Origin: Thiomicrorhabdus sp.
Lineage (GTDB): Bacteria > Pseudomonadota > Gammaproteobacteria > Thiomicrospirales > Thiomicrospiraceae
Direction: 5' to 3'
Length of the DNA stretch: 64,000 nt
NCBI RefSeq assembly: GCF_963677875.1
Contig: NZ_OY782566.1
Coordinates: forward strand, 434,001 to 498,000
Shown here: piece after piece, positions 50,587-58,901 of the stretch
Layout: each line of letters starts with the position of its first letter
Position numbering within the stretch: the stretch's first letter is position 1
Translations under genes and position numbers: made by a program
Notes under the pieces: model-generated
Databases searched by the model: none
What the model saw: the letters and a program-made list of their open reading frames with translations, nothing else
Told to the model about the DNA's origin: nothing

Positions 50587-51942
50587 TCATTTCTGCAATA
50601 ACATCGCTAAATGGTGGTGTTCGCCCATCAGTGACGACAGATCCATTCCCTGCAACCGACCGTCAATCACTCGCCAGCGGCCTTGAATCATTACCCGATC
50701 GGCCTTTTCCGCACCACAGAGAATCAAAGCCGCCAGAGGATCTCCGGCTCCGGAAAAACGCAGCTCATTCAATTTGAACAACGCCAGATCCGCCTGCTTG
50801 CCCACCGCGATCTCACCGATATCGTCACGACCAAGACAAGCCGCCGACCCTTTCGTCACCCAGCGCAATACATCCAGATGGGACACTTCGTCTGCCTGAT
50901 AGCGCAGTCTTTGAATCAACAAAGCCTGCCGAACTTCAGCCATTAAATTGGAATGATCGTTTGATGCCGAACCATCCACCCCGATGCCAACCGGACATCC
51001 GGCCTGTTCCAGTTCGATACCGCGACAAATCCCCGACGCCAGAATCATATTCGAAGATGGGCAATGGCAGATTCCAACTCCGGCTTGCCCAAGTCGCCCG
51101 ACCTCTTCGTCGTTGAAGTAAATTCCGTGTGCCAGCCAGACTTTGTCGCTCATCCAGCCGCAACTTTCAAGGTAATCAACCGGGCGCATGCCGAAATGCT
51201 GCAGACAAAAGTTATTTTCGTCTTCGGTTTCCGCCAGATGTGTATGCAGGCGAACCCCGTATTTATGCGCCATTGACGCACTCTCTTTCATTAAGGATTC
51301 ACTCACGGAAAACGGCGAACAGGGTGCCAGAGCCAGGCGCTGCATGGCGCCCTCTTCAACTTGATGGTAAGCCTGAATCAGGCGTTCGCTGTCCGCCAGA
51401 ATTTCGTCGGCCGTCTGTACGGTTATCTGCGGAGGCAAACCGCCCTGCTCTTCTCCCAGACTCATCGATCCGCGCGTTAGATGCACCCGCATATCCATTT
51501 CTCGAGCCACGGCAAACTGAATATCGATTGCGTTTTCCAATCCATCGGGAAAGACGTAATGGTGATCGGAAGCAGTCGTACACCCGGACAGCATCAATTC
51601 AGCCATTGCCAGTACCGACGAGATCCGGATCGAATCCTCATTCAAACCGGCCCAGACGGGATAAAGCGTCTTCAGCCACGGAAACAGGCGCTTGTTCAGA
51701 GCGGGTGGATAGGCACGCGTCAACGTCTGGTAAAAATGGTGATGAATATTGATCAGCCCCGGAAGCAAAACGGATTCGGAAGCGTCATACACTTCATCGT
51801 ATTCAAGCTGCGGCACGGCCCTGCCACCAACCAACTCGACAATTTTCCCGTCTCGTATCAGAATGCCGCCGTCCGCGTCTTCGTCGTTAGCGGTAAACAC
51901 CGCCAATGGCTGTTTGATCCAAAGCGTATGCGACCTTGTCAT
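50587..51942 (-). CDS. 8-oxoguanine deaminase (amidohydrolase family)
   Basis: The 451-residue protein has the amidohydrolase metal site: LPGLINIHHHFYQTLTRA, catalytic HLAETEDE, WLAHGIYF and GIGVDGSASNDHSNLMAEVR. The AtzB/TrzA-like subgroup with LTRAYPPALNKRLFPWLKTL is that of 8-oxoguanine deaminase, which yields urate directly from oxidised guanine. Hydroxyatrazine-type hydrolases are close relatives, but the purine setting favours 8-oxoguanine. It has its own operator 21 bp upstream of the start. Confidence 0.88.
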   Translation of the reverse strand: MTRSHTLWIKQPLAVFTANDEDADGGILIRDGKIVELVGGRAVPQLEYDEVYDASESVLLPGLINIHHHFYQTLTRAYPPALNKRLFPWLKTLYPVWAGLNEDSIRISSVLAMAELMLSGCTTASDHHYVFPDGLENAIDIQFAVAREMDMRVHLTRGSMSLGEEQGGLPPQITVQTADEILADSERLIQAYHQVEEGAMQRLALAPCSPFSVSESLMKESASMAHKYGVRLHTHLAETEDENNFCLQHFGMRPVDYLESCGWMSDKVWLAHGIYFNDEEVGRLGQAGVGICHCPSSNMILASGICRGIELEQAGCPVGIGVDGSASNDHSNLMAEVRQALLIQRLRYQADEVSHLDVLRWVTKGSAACLGRDDIGEIAVGKQADLALFKLNELRFSGAGDPLAALILCGAEKADRVMIQGRWRVIDGRLQGMDLSSLMGEHHHLAMLLQK

Positions 51943-51962
51943 ACTTCCCCCTCAAAATAAAA

Positions 51963-51974
51963 ATTGTATACAAT
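51963..51974. promoter_or_regulatory. GntR-type operator, 8-oxoguanine deaminase unit
   Basis: Perfect ATTGTATACAAT, 21 bp before the ATG at 51942 and just downstream of the terminator at 52017. Confidence 0.82.
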
Positions 51975-52016
51975 AAAAAAACCATACTTGAACAATACAG
52001 ATTTCCGGTATCAAAG

Positions 52017-52038
52017 AAAAGGCCGCAGAATGCGGCCT
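52017..52038 (-). terminator. Terminator of the ureide/oxamate operon
   Basis: AGGCCGCA (52020-52027 complement) and TGCGGCCT pair in an 8-bp GC stem with a 3-nt loop. TTTTCTTT follows on the minus strand. It separates the RraA-like gene from the deaminase promoter. Confidence 0.85.
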
Positions 52039-52048
52039 GAGATTGCGA

Positions 52049-52540
52049 TCAGAAAGGGTCGAACCCGGGCAAGAGTGAAGCTGCGAGAAGAATACCGTCT
52101 CCATCCGCATACAACTGATCCCCGGGCGCCCAGTGTACGGAATGAAAATCGACCGATACCGAGGACTCGGCGCGTGCCTGAAAAGTTTTTTTCAACGGAT
52201 AAGCGCCCAAAGCCCAAATGGCCAGAGGCAGTCCGGCGAGGATTTCCGTATCCCGCACGTAGCCGTTGATTAACATCCCTTTCCAGCCATTCTCAGCGGC
52301 GATGGTCGCCATCTTGTCGCCCATGACCGCACTTAAGTCGCCTCCGGCATCCACCACCAGAATCCGTCCCTGCCCCGGCTCTGAGAGAAACTCCCAGAAA
52401 CGGGTGTTATCCCGGTAAATTTTGAGCGTTTCAATCGGTGCGGTGATACGCTGAATGCCCCCGAAACTGCACAGCCCCGGGTCGGCCACCTGAATCAGGC
52501 TCGCATAACGATCGCAGATGTCGGCAGTTCCTAATTGCAT
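52049..52540 (-). CDS. RraA-like protein
   Basis: The 163-residue protein begins LGTADICDRYASLIQVADPG and has the RraA/HMG-aldolase core GRILVVDAGGDLSAVMGDKM and GMLINGYVRDTEILAGLPLAIWALG. The Arg and Asp of GYVRDTE and the Gly-rich loop match both RNase E inhibitors (RraA) and 4-hydroxy-4-methyl-2-oxoglutarate aldolases. As the last gene of the ureide/oxamate operon it is more likely a metabolic lyase or decarboxylase of a keto-acid product than an RNase regulator, but this cannot be settled from the sequence. Confidence 0.85.
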   Translation of the reverse strand: MQLGTADICDRYASLIQVADPGLCSFGGIQRITAPIETLKIYRDNTRFWEFLSEPGQGRILVVDAGGDLSAVMGDKMATIAAENGWKGMLINGYVRDTEILAGLPLAIWALGAYPLKKTFQARAESSVSVDFHSVHWAPGDQLYADGDGILLAASLLPGFDPF

Positions 52541-52570
52541 TTTCCATCTCCCACGCGTTGAATTTTTCGA

Positions 52571-53807
52571 CTAAGCTTTCACGTTTTCCTGCAGGGTTTC
52601 AGCCAGCTTTTCCAACGCCAAAACCAGAGTATTGACGGCAATATCGGCATCTTCGGCCGAGACATATTCATCCGGATGATGACTGATACCACCGCGACAA
52701 CGGACAAACAGCATTCCGATATCGGTAATTTCCGCCAGAGTCATGGCATCATGCCCGGCACCGCTCACCAGAGTACGCACATGAATTTTCTGCTGCGCAA
52801 TCGACTCTTCAAACAGCTGCCGAAAATCGGGCGCACATTGCTTGGCAGGCGCCCAATGATATTCATTCCAGTAAATCTCCACCCCCCCGCGACATGGAAA
52901 TGGCTTCGCTGCTATGGAAAATCAGGTTCATAATCCGTTCGCGAAGGGCATCGTCGTCACTGCGGATGTCGACGGTAAATTCCACCCAGCCGGGAATAAC
53001 ATTGACCGCGCTCGGAAAGACCTTCAAATGCCCGACCGTTGCAACCAGATTATTCTGCTGGGCGGTTTTTTCAATCATCAGAACGATCTCCGAAGCCGCC
53101 GTCAGAGCATCCTGACGCAAGCCCATCGGCACGGTGCCGGCATGTCCGGCCTGGCCTTCGATTGTCACCTTGAAACGGCGCGCACCGGCGATTGCACTGA
53201 CCACGCCAACGGGAATGTCTTCGGCTTCCAATACCGGCCCCTGTTCCATATGCACTTCCCAGAAACCGAGCAAATCGTCATCGACACGCGAGGCATCGGC
53301 ATAGGCATCGGGATGGAGCCCGCAGGCTTCAAGCGCGCTGGAAAGGCTTTTACCTCCCGGATCGGTCAATTCCAGCAGAGCGTCTTCCCAGCGCCCGATC
53401 AGGGCTCGGCTGCCCAGCATAGAAGCTTCGAAGCGCACGCCTTCTTCATCTCCCAGACCGACCACATCAATATGAAACGGCAGCTCGATGCCTTCCGTTC
53501 TTAAGCGATCCACCGCTTCGATCGCCACCATCACACCTAAAATACCGTCAAACATTCCGGCATTTGGGACTGTATCCAGATGCGATCCCAGAATCAGTGT
53601 TTTGGCCTGAGGATGGCTGCTGGCATAGCGCCCCCATACATTGCCGACGGCATCGATCCAGGTATTCATCCCGGCCTTCTGCATCCATTGTTCGGTCTGC
53701 TGCAAACCCTGCAAGTATGCTGGCGAGAGGTAAATACGCGAAATCGAGCGATCGCTGTCGGAAATTGCCGCCAACTCCCGACAGCGCTGAATTACTCTTG
53801 TCGTCAT
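52571..53807 (-). pseudogene. AllC-type allantoate/ureide amidohydrolase, frame broken by one base
   Basis: The first 300+ residues are an M20-type Zn amidohydrolase of the AllC/hydantoin-utilisation group: ILGSHLDTVPNAGMFDGILG, GLGDEEGVRFEASMLGSRAL, EVHMEQGPVLEAEDIPVGVV and AGHAGTVPMGLRQDAL. Reading then fails at a run of seven C (52882-52888; G on the sense strand). The missing end continues in another frame (VEIYWNEYHWAPAKQ, LVSGAGHDAMTLAEI, RCRGGISHHPDEY). One base fewer restores SRGVEIYWNE and a ~412-residue enzyme. Metal ligands and the C-terminal GISHHPDE are conserved, so sequence error is favoured. It would hydrolyse allantoate to ureidoglycine, the PucG substrate. It overlaps pucG by 4 bp. 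Confidence 0.88.
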
Positions 53808-55039
53808 TCGGCCACCGCCTCATAGACTTCCATGGCTCGGTCGATTGCTTCCCCGCAGGGGAGTTTATGCCCCATCCGTCGCAATACATGCTCCAACGCG
53901 GACAAGGTCATCAAAACCGCATCCTTGCGCGCGTTATATCCCATGGTTCCGATGCGCCAGATTTTGCCTTTCAACGGGCCGAAAGAAGTACCGATCTCAA
54001 TACCGAAATCCTCCAGCATTGATGTGCGAACGGCTTCGCCCTGCACCCCTTCCGGAATATAGACCCCCAAGACATTATTCATTTTGTGCAACTGATCGCC
54101 GAACAGGCGCAAATTCAAGCCTTTGGCTCCTTCACGCAACGCATCTCCGTGAAGTTTATGACGCTCAACCGCTTGATCAACCCCTTCCTGCAACAGAATG
54201 CGCGCGCATTCGCGGGCTCCGAACAACATAGTGGCCGCCTCGGTATGATGATTCAGGCGTTCTTCACCCCAGTAATCCATAATCATCGCCAGATCGAAAT
54301 AATTGGAACGAATGATTTCGCCCTTGCTGTCGTGATGGTGCGCATCGCGAATACCGGCTTCAATATGCCGACGGCGATCGATCTGCGCGACCATCCGCTC
54401 GCTCAAAGTCAGAGGCGCACTGCCGGAAGGGCCGCCAAGACATTTCTGCAAACCGACCGATACCGCATCCAGCTGCCATTCGTCGCTTAACAGCTCGTTG
54501 CCCCCGATTGACGCCGTTGCATCGCAATAGAACAGCACACCGGTTCTTCGACAGATCTCCCCGATCTCCTTCAGCGGCTGCAACATGGTCGTTGCCGTGT
54601 CTCCCTGAGTGATCGCCAGCAATTTCGGCTGCACCAGATGAATCGCCGCTTCAATCTGCTCAGGGTCGAAAACCTCTCCCCATGCCGCTTCAATCTTATG
54701 CACCTGCGCACCGCAGCGATGGGCAATTTCGCACAGCAGATGGCCAAACCGGCCGAACACCGGAACCAGAACCTTGTCACCTGGTTCGATCACCGACACC
54801 AGAACCGCCTCGATACCGGCTCGCGATGTCCCGTCAACCAGCATGGTCCATCGGTTCTCGGTTTTGAATACCTGTCGGTATAACGCCATGACTTCATTCA
54901 TGTAAGCCGTCATGCTTGGATCATACTGACCGACCAGTTGCGATGACATGGCTCGCAATACCCGGGGATCGACATTGATCGGGCCGGGGCCCATCAACAA
55001 TCTCGGCGGCGGGTTGATCGGATCGAAAATCTCTGACAT
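53804..55039 (-). CDS. pucG: Ureidoglycine-glyoxylate aminotransferase
   Basis: The 411-residue PLP enzyme belongs to class V. It opens PPRLLMGPGPINVDPRVLRA, has TSRAGIEAVL near the cofactor, TQGDTATTMLQP, CDATASIGG and the PLP lysine in VGLQKCLGGPSGSAPL. The family also contains serine/alanine-glyoxylate aminotransferases, but the operon (AllC-like, HpxW-like) points to PucG. PucG moves the amino group of ureidoglycine to glyoxylate, giving oxalurate and glycine. That product needs exactly the oxalurate/oxamate enzymes encoded upstream. Confidence 0.9.
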   Translation of the reverse strand: MSEIFDPINPPPRLLMGPGPINVDPRVLRAMSSQLVGQYDPSMTAYMNEVMALYRQVFKTENRWTMLVDGTSRAGIEAVLVSVIEPGDKVLVPVFGRFGHLLCEIAHRCGAQVHKIEAAWGEVFDPEQIEAAIHLVQPKLLAITQGDTATTMLQPLKEIGEICRRTGVLFYCDATASIGGNELLSDEWQLDAVSVGLQKCLGGPSGSAPLTLSERMVAQIDRRRHIEAGIRDAHHHDSKGEIIRSNYFDLAMIMDYWGEERLNHHTEAATMLFGARECARILLQEGVDQAVERHKLHGDALREGAKGLNLRLFGDQLHKMNNVLGVYIPEGVQGEAVRTSMLEDFGIEIGTSFGPLKGKIWRIGTMGYNARKDAVLMTLSALEHVLRRMGHKLPCGEAIDRAMEVYEAVAE

Positions 55040-55128
55040 GACGTATCTCCAAGAATAGAAAAGAAAATTCGGCAGCCTTGGCCACCCTTAAAAAATATCG
55101 GTTCGCAGAATCGGCAAGCGACCGTTGC

Positions 55129-55944
55129 TTAAAACCAAACGCCGTCCACCACCTGATAGAACATGCGCAAACCGGTAAACAGCAAAACCCAGCCGAAAAC
55201 CTTGCGCAATCCGGCGGCAGGCAACTTATGCCCCAGCTTGACTCCAAGAGGTGCAAACCAGACCGTCAGAACCACAATGACCAGAAACGCCGCCAGATTG
55301 ACTGCGCCATAGGTCCCCACCGGCGCTGCCGTCGGGGACGGTGCAATCAGTAACATCACCATCGCCCCCGGCAGAGCGATCAGCAGTCCGAAAGCGGCAG
55401 CGGTGCCAACCGCCCGATGGGCGACAAAACCGAAATGATTCAAAACCGGAACTCCCAGAGTGCCGCCGCCGATTCCCGCCATCACCGATAATTTACCGAC
55501 AGCGAACGCCGTCAATGACTGCCACCAGGCATTCGGCAACCGACCGTCGCTAGCGGAGGTTTGCAACAGCATCCGCACCGAGACAAGCATCGCCAATACG
55601 GCAAACAGCAGAATAAACACCGTACTCTGCCAGTTGGCAAGCAGCAGGCTCCCGCTCAGGACCCCCAGCAAAATAAAGGGAGCCCAGCGTTTCAGCAGTG
55701 CGTAATCGACATTGCCCCTGGCAGTGTGCGCTCGCAAGGATGCGATCGACGTCGGCACAATCGTAGCCAGAGAGGTTCCAGTAGCCAGACTCATCGCCGC
55801 CGTTTCGCTCATACCGAAATGCTGAAAGACGAAAAACAGCACCGGAACAATCACAATACCGCCGCCGACCCCAAGCAGGCCGGCCAGCAAACCGGCCACG
55901 GCACCCGTCACCAGCAAAATAGACAACAGAGGAAGATATTCCAT
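55129..55944 (-). CDS. TauE/SafE-family membrane exporter
   Basis: The start at 55944 has GGAGGG at proper distance and gives 271 residues. There are eight or so helices with two glycine-rich repeats: LLAGLLGVGGGIVIVPVLFF in the first half and VMAGIGGGTLGVPVLNHFGF in the second. TauE/SafE proteins move sulfite, sulfoacetate or small organic acids. Inside a purine-oxalurate operon it may export oxalate or another end product that an autotroph cannot use. The substrate is inference. Confidence 0.87.
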   Translation of the reverse strand: MEYLPLLSILLVTGAVAGLLAGLLGVGGGIVIVPVLFFVFQHFGMSETAAMSLATGTSLATIVPTSIASLRAHTARGNVDYALLKRWAPFILLGVLSGSLLLANWQSTVFILLFAVLAMLVSVRMLLQTSASDGRLPNAWWQSLTAFAVGKLSVMAGIGGGTLGVPVLNHFGFVAHRAVGTAAAFGLLIALPGAMVMLLIAPSPTAAPVGTYGAVNLAAFLVIVVLTVWFAPLGVKLGHKLPAAGLRKVFGWVLLFTGLRMFYQVVDGVWF

Positions 55945-55963
55945 CAGCATTTCCCTCCTCTGC

Positions 55964-57535
55964 TTAAGAATATTCGGCGAAAGCACCGCCATTGCTGCGC
56001 GGATCGCTGGCGGCACTGCAGGCACCGCTCGGATAAGCGACCACCGCTCCGGCATGCCCCATACGTTCACTCAGATCGGGCAGGCACTGCATGCTGTGCC
56101 CCAAAGATTGCAGAACATCACCGACACGCTCGAACAATGACTCTTCCAGTTTCAGATCGTGCTGCTGATCGCCCCAGGTTCGTCCAAGCAACCAGCGGGC
56201 ATCGCTGATCGCCTCGGCAAGATCGGCATTCTGATAAGCGTAGCGGCTGAACAGCGCGGCCTGAGTCTGCGGCTGCCCTTCCCCCCCCATGGTTCCGTAA
56301 GCCATTCTCCGACCGTCACGGAATTCACAAAAGGCCGGATTCAAGGTATGAAACGGCTTCATGCCCGGCTGAAGAACATTGCGATGCCCGGGTTGCAGAC
56401 TGAAAGAGGTGCCGCGGTTGTTCCACAGCAAGCCGAACGCCGGAATCACGACACCGCTGCCGAACTCCCAATATAGACTCTGAATATAGCTGACCATGGT
56501 TCCATCGCGGTCGACACACCCCATCCACACCGTATCGCCGGGTTCTGCAATTTGAGGCCATGCCAGAGCTTTATCCGGATCAATTGCAGCGATACAGGCC
56601 TGCAGCTGCTCTTCGGATAAATACGGCTGCAACTCCCCTTCGACTCGGCTCGGATCGGCAATCACTCTGTCGCGAATCAAAAACGCCTGTTTAATTGCTT
56701 CGATCAGGTAATGAACGCTTTGCGCTTCATTCCAATCCGCCTGGTAAAGCCGGTCGTAGATTGCCAGAATCAAAATCGAAGCCAGCCCCTGTGTCGGCGC
56801 TCCGACATTGAAAAGCCAGCCATGAGAAATTTCATGTTTCAAAACTTCCATCGGCTGTGCCCGGTAATTCTGCAGGTCAGCCGAAGTCAACGGACTGCCG
56901 ACGGCTTGCAGATGAGAGGCAATCGTCCGCCCGACCGATCCTTGATAAAAATCGCTCAAACCGTTTTTGGCTAGCGTTTTCAACAGGCGACTCAATGCGG
57001 GGTTCAAAAAAGTTTCGCCTTTCTGGAGAGGATGTCCCTGATCACTAAACAGATCGGAAAAATCATCGAACTTCGATAAATCTGCAAACGTCATTTTGCT
57101 GGCTTCGGCCAGACTTTCGCTCACCTCAATACCCTCTTCGGCATAACGGATGGCCTCGGCAAACAAGGTTTCCAAAGGCAGACTTCGCATACCGGCCGCC
57201 TCCGCCCAGGTTCGCGCGACCTGCCAGCCTCCAACGGCTCCACCGACCGTAATTGCCGCCTTGGGTCCTCGCGACGGGATCACCTCTTCTCCCTGATAAA
57301 AATTCAACGTCGCCTTCTCTCCGGCAAAACCACTGGCATCCAGCGCGAACGGCGCTTCGCCCGGTCGCTGAATCAGCCAGAAACCGTCACCGCCCAGACC
57401 GGTCATATGCGGATAAAGCACTGAAACCGCCGCGGCTCCGGCAATCATTGCATCCACCGCATTTCCACCCTGACGCAGAATCTCCATCCCTGCTTGCGCC
57501 GCTTTGGAGTGCGGCGCAGTAAATGCAATTCCCAT
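55964..57535 (-). CDS. Gamma-glutamyltranspeptidase-like oxamate amidohydrolase (HpxW-like)
   Basis: The 523-residue Ntn-hydrolase has AAQAGMEILRQGGNAVDAMI and LGGDGFWLIQRPGEAPFALD. The self-cleavage region is WMGCVDRDGTMVSYIQSLYW, with a Thr as the likely new N-terminus, and FGSGVVIPAFGLLWNNRG follows. There is no signal peptide, unlike periplasmic GGT, so it works in the cytoplasm. HpxW of Klebsiella hydrolyses oxamate to oxalate and ammonia in purine use. The operon setting supports the same reaction. It begins 4 nt after the amidase stop. Confidence 0.87.
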   Translation of the reverse strand: MGIAFTAPHSKAAQAGMEILRQGGNAVDAMIAGAAAVSVLYPHMTGLGGDGFWLIQRPGEAPFALDASGFAGEKATLNFYQGEEVIPSRGPKAAITVGGAVGGWQVARTWAEAAGMRSLPLETLFAEAIRYAEEGIEVSESLAEASKMTFADLSKFDDFSDLFSDQGHPLQKGETFLNPALSRLLKTLAKNGLSDFYQGSVGRTIASHLQAVGSPLTSADLQNYRAQPMEVLKHEISHGWLFNVGAPTQGLASILILAIYDRLYQADWNEAQSVHYLIEAIKQAFLIRDRVIADPSRVEGELQPYLSEEQLQACIAAIDPDKALAWPQIAEPGDTVWMGCVDRDGTMVSYIQSLYWEFGSGVVIPAFGLLWNNRGTSFSLQPGHRNVLQPGMKPFHTLNPAFCEFRDGRRMAYGTMGGEGQPQTQAALFSRYAYQNADLAEAISDARWLLGRTWGDQQHDLKLEESLFERVGDVLQSLGHSMQCLPDLSERMGHAGAVVAYPSGACSAASDPRSNGGAFAEYS

Positions 57536-57539
57536 CTTG

Positions 57540-58712
57540 TTATATCATCCGTTTCGCTAATTCGAGTAACTGCCAGTCGGCAAAGCGCGCGCCGATCAAG
57601 GACAATCCCCAGGGCGCGCCCTGATCTTGCAGTACCGGCAAATGCAATTGCGGTCGCCGGCTCAAACCGGCCAAAGCGGTAACCCCCATCAGGCGATTCC
57701 GGTAAGCGGCTAATGCCTCATCGCTTTCATCCAGACGCGGTGCGGCTCCCGGAGTCGTCGGCATAATCGCCGCCCAGGTTGCATCCCTGAACCACTCACC
57801 AAGCTGCTGTAACAGCCGTTGCAACTGCGCTTCGGCAGCACAGACTTCAGCCTGACCGATGCTTCGACACCAGGTAAAACGCTCGCCGATATCTTGAGCA
57901 AATTGTGGATCCTCAACTTCGTCCAGCCAGGCACCATGCACTTCTGCTGCCTGAGCCCCCTGCAGAGAGCGATAGGTGGTACTCAAGGATGTCAAAAACG
58001 CTTCATCCAATTCAATTTCAACGACTTGCGTAAACAGCTCCGTGCGCTGTTCAATCCATCCGCGAGCCTCTTCATTCAACAAAGCTTTGCCGCCGACGAT
58101 CGGTTTGAAAATCAGTAACTTATCAATCTCCGGCGCCCGCTCAACTTCGGTATCGGCGAACAGCACTGCGGCAACCTTGCGCATGCAATCCAGATCACGA
58201 CACAGCCAGCCGGCCGTATCGAAACGCGGAGCAAGCGCAACACAGTGATCCATCGCAATCACGCCGTGTGTCGGGCGCAATCCGAACAAGCCGTTATAGG
58301 ATGCCGGTATCCGAATTGAGCCACCGGTATCGGTTCCCAGACCGATATCCGCCTCTTCCCAGGCAACTGCTGCTGCCGACCCGCTTGAAGACCCGCCCGG
58401 CAGCCTTTGCGGATCGGCACGATTAAGCGGCGTCCCATCATGCACATTGACACCATTCAGGCTGTACGCCAACTCATCGGTAATGGTTTTTCCGCAAAGC
58501 TCGGCGCCTGCCGCAAGTAATTTTTCAACCACCGAAGCCGTTTCCGTAGCCGGAGCATGCGTCTCCAGCCAGCGAGGATTGCCGGCACCAGTCGGATAAC
58601 CGGCAATATCGAACAGATCTTTCACCGCCAGGCGCAAACCATTTAAGGAACCGACGGACGCAGTTTTGGCATTTATTTTGATTTTCCAACCATGTTCGGC
58701 ACTGTTCGGCAT
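57540..58712 (-). CDS. Amidase-signature hydrolase, possible oxalurate amidohydrolase
   Basis: The ATG at 58712 gives ~390 residues. The Ser-cisSer-Lys triad can be placed in LRLAVKDLFDIAG (Lys), RLPGGSSSGSAAAVA and GTDTGGSIRIPAS. The AtzE/HpxY-like size and position before HpxW suggest hydrolysis of oxalurate to oxamate, carbon dioxide and ammonia. A ureidoglycolate or other ureide role is not excluded. The partner subunits HpxX and HpxZ of Klebsiella are absent. The ribosome site is weak (GAGAG at a distance). It is the first gene of the six-gene operon running to 52049, with an operator 37 bp upstream. Confidence 0.82.
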   Translation of the reverse strand: MPNSAEHGWKIKINAKTASVGSLNGLRLAVKDLFDIAGYPTGAGNPRWLETHAPATETASVVEKLLAAGAELCGKTITDELAYSLNGVNVHDGTPLNRADPQRLPGGSSSGSAAAVAWEEADIGLGTDTGGSIRIPASYNGLFGLRPTHGVIAMDHCVALAPRFDTAGWLCRDLDCMRKVAAVLFADTEVERAPEIDKLLIFKPIVGGKALLNEEARGWIEQRTELFTQVVEIELDEAFLTSLSTTYRSLQGAQAAEVHGAWLDEVEDPQFAQDIGERFTWCRSIGQAEVCAAEAQLQRLLQQLGEWFRDATWAAIMPTTPGAAPRLDESDEALAAYRNRLMGVTALAGLSRRPQLHLPVLQDQGAPWGLSLIGARFADWQLLELAKRMI

Positions 58713-58748
58713 ACTGAATCGACACTCTCTAAAAATGTTGTAAACACA

Positions 58749-58760
58749 ATTGTATACAAT
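58749..58760. promoter_or_regulatory. GntR-type operator, amidase-HpxW-PucG-AllC unit
   Basis: Perfect ATTGTATACAAT, 37 bp before the amidase start. The stretch 58761-58901 beyond it shows only the 3' region of the sigma-54 activator gene and no clear terminator. Confidence 0.82.
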
Positions 58761-58901
58761 TACCAATAAAAACCAAAACAGATTTTTTAGAATTGATAAA
58801 ATTTCGGCAAAATCCCTGTTTTGTCCCGGCTTATCTCGGCTTGTCCCTGTTTAACCTGATGCTCGCCAAACGTTTTAAGTGCGCGATGCCAAAGCCCGCT
58901 T

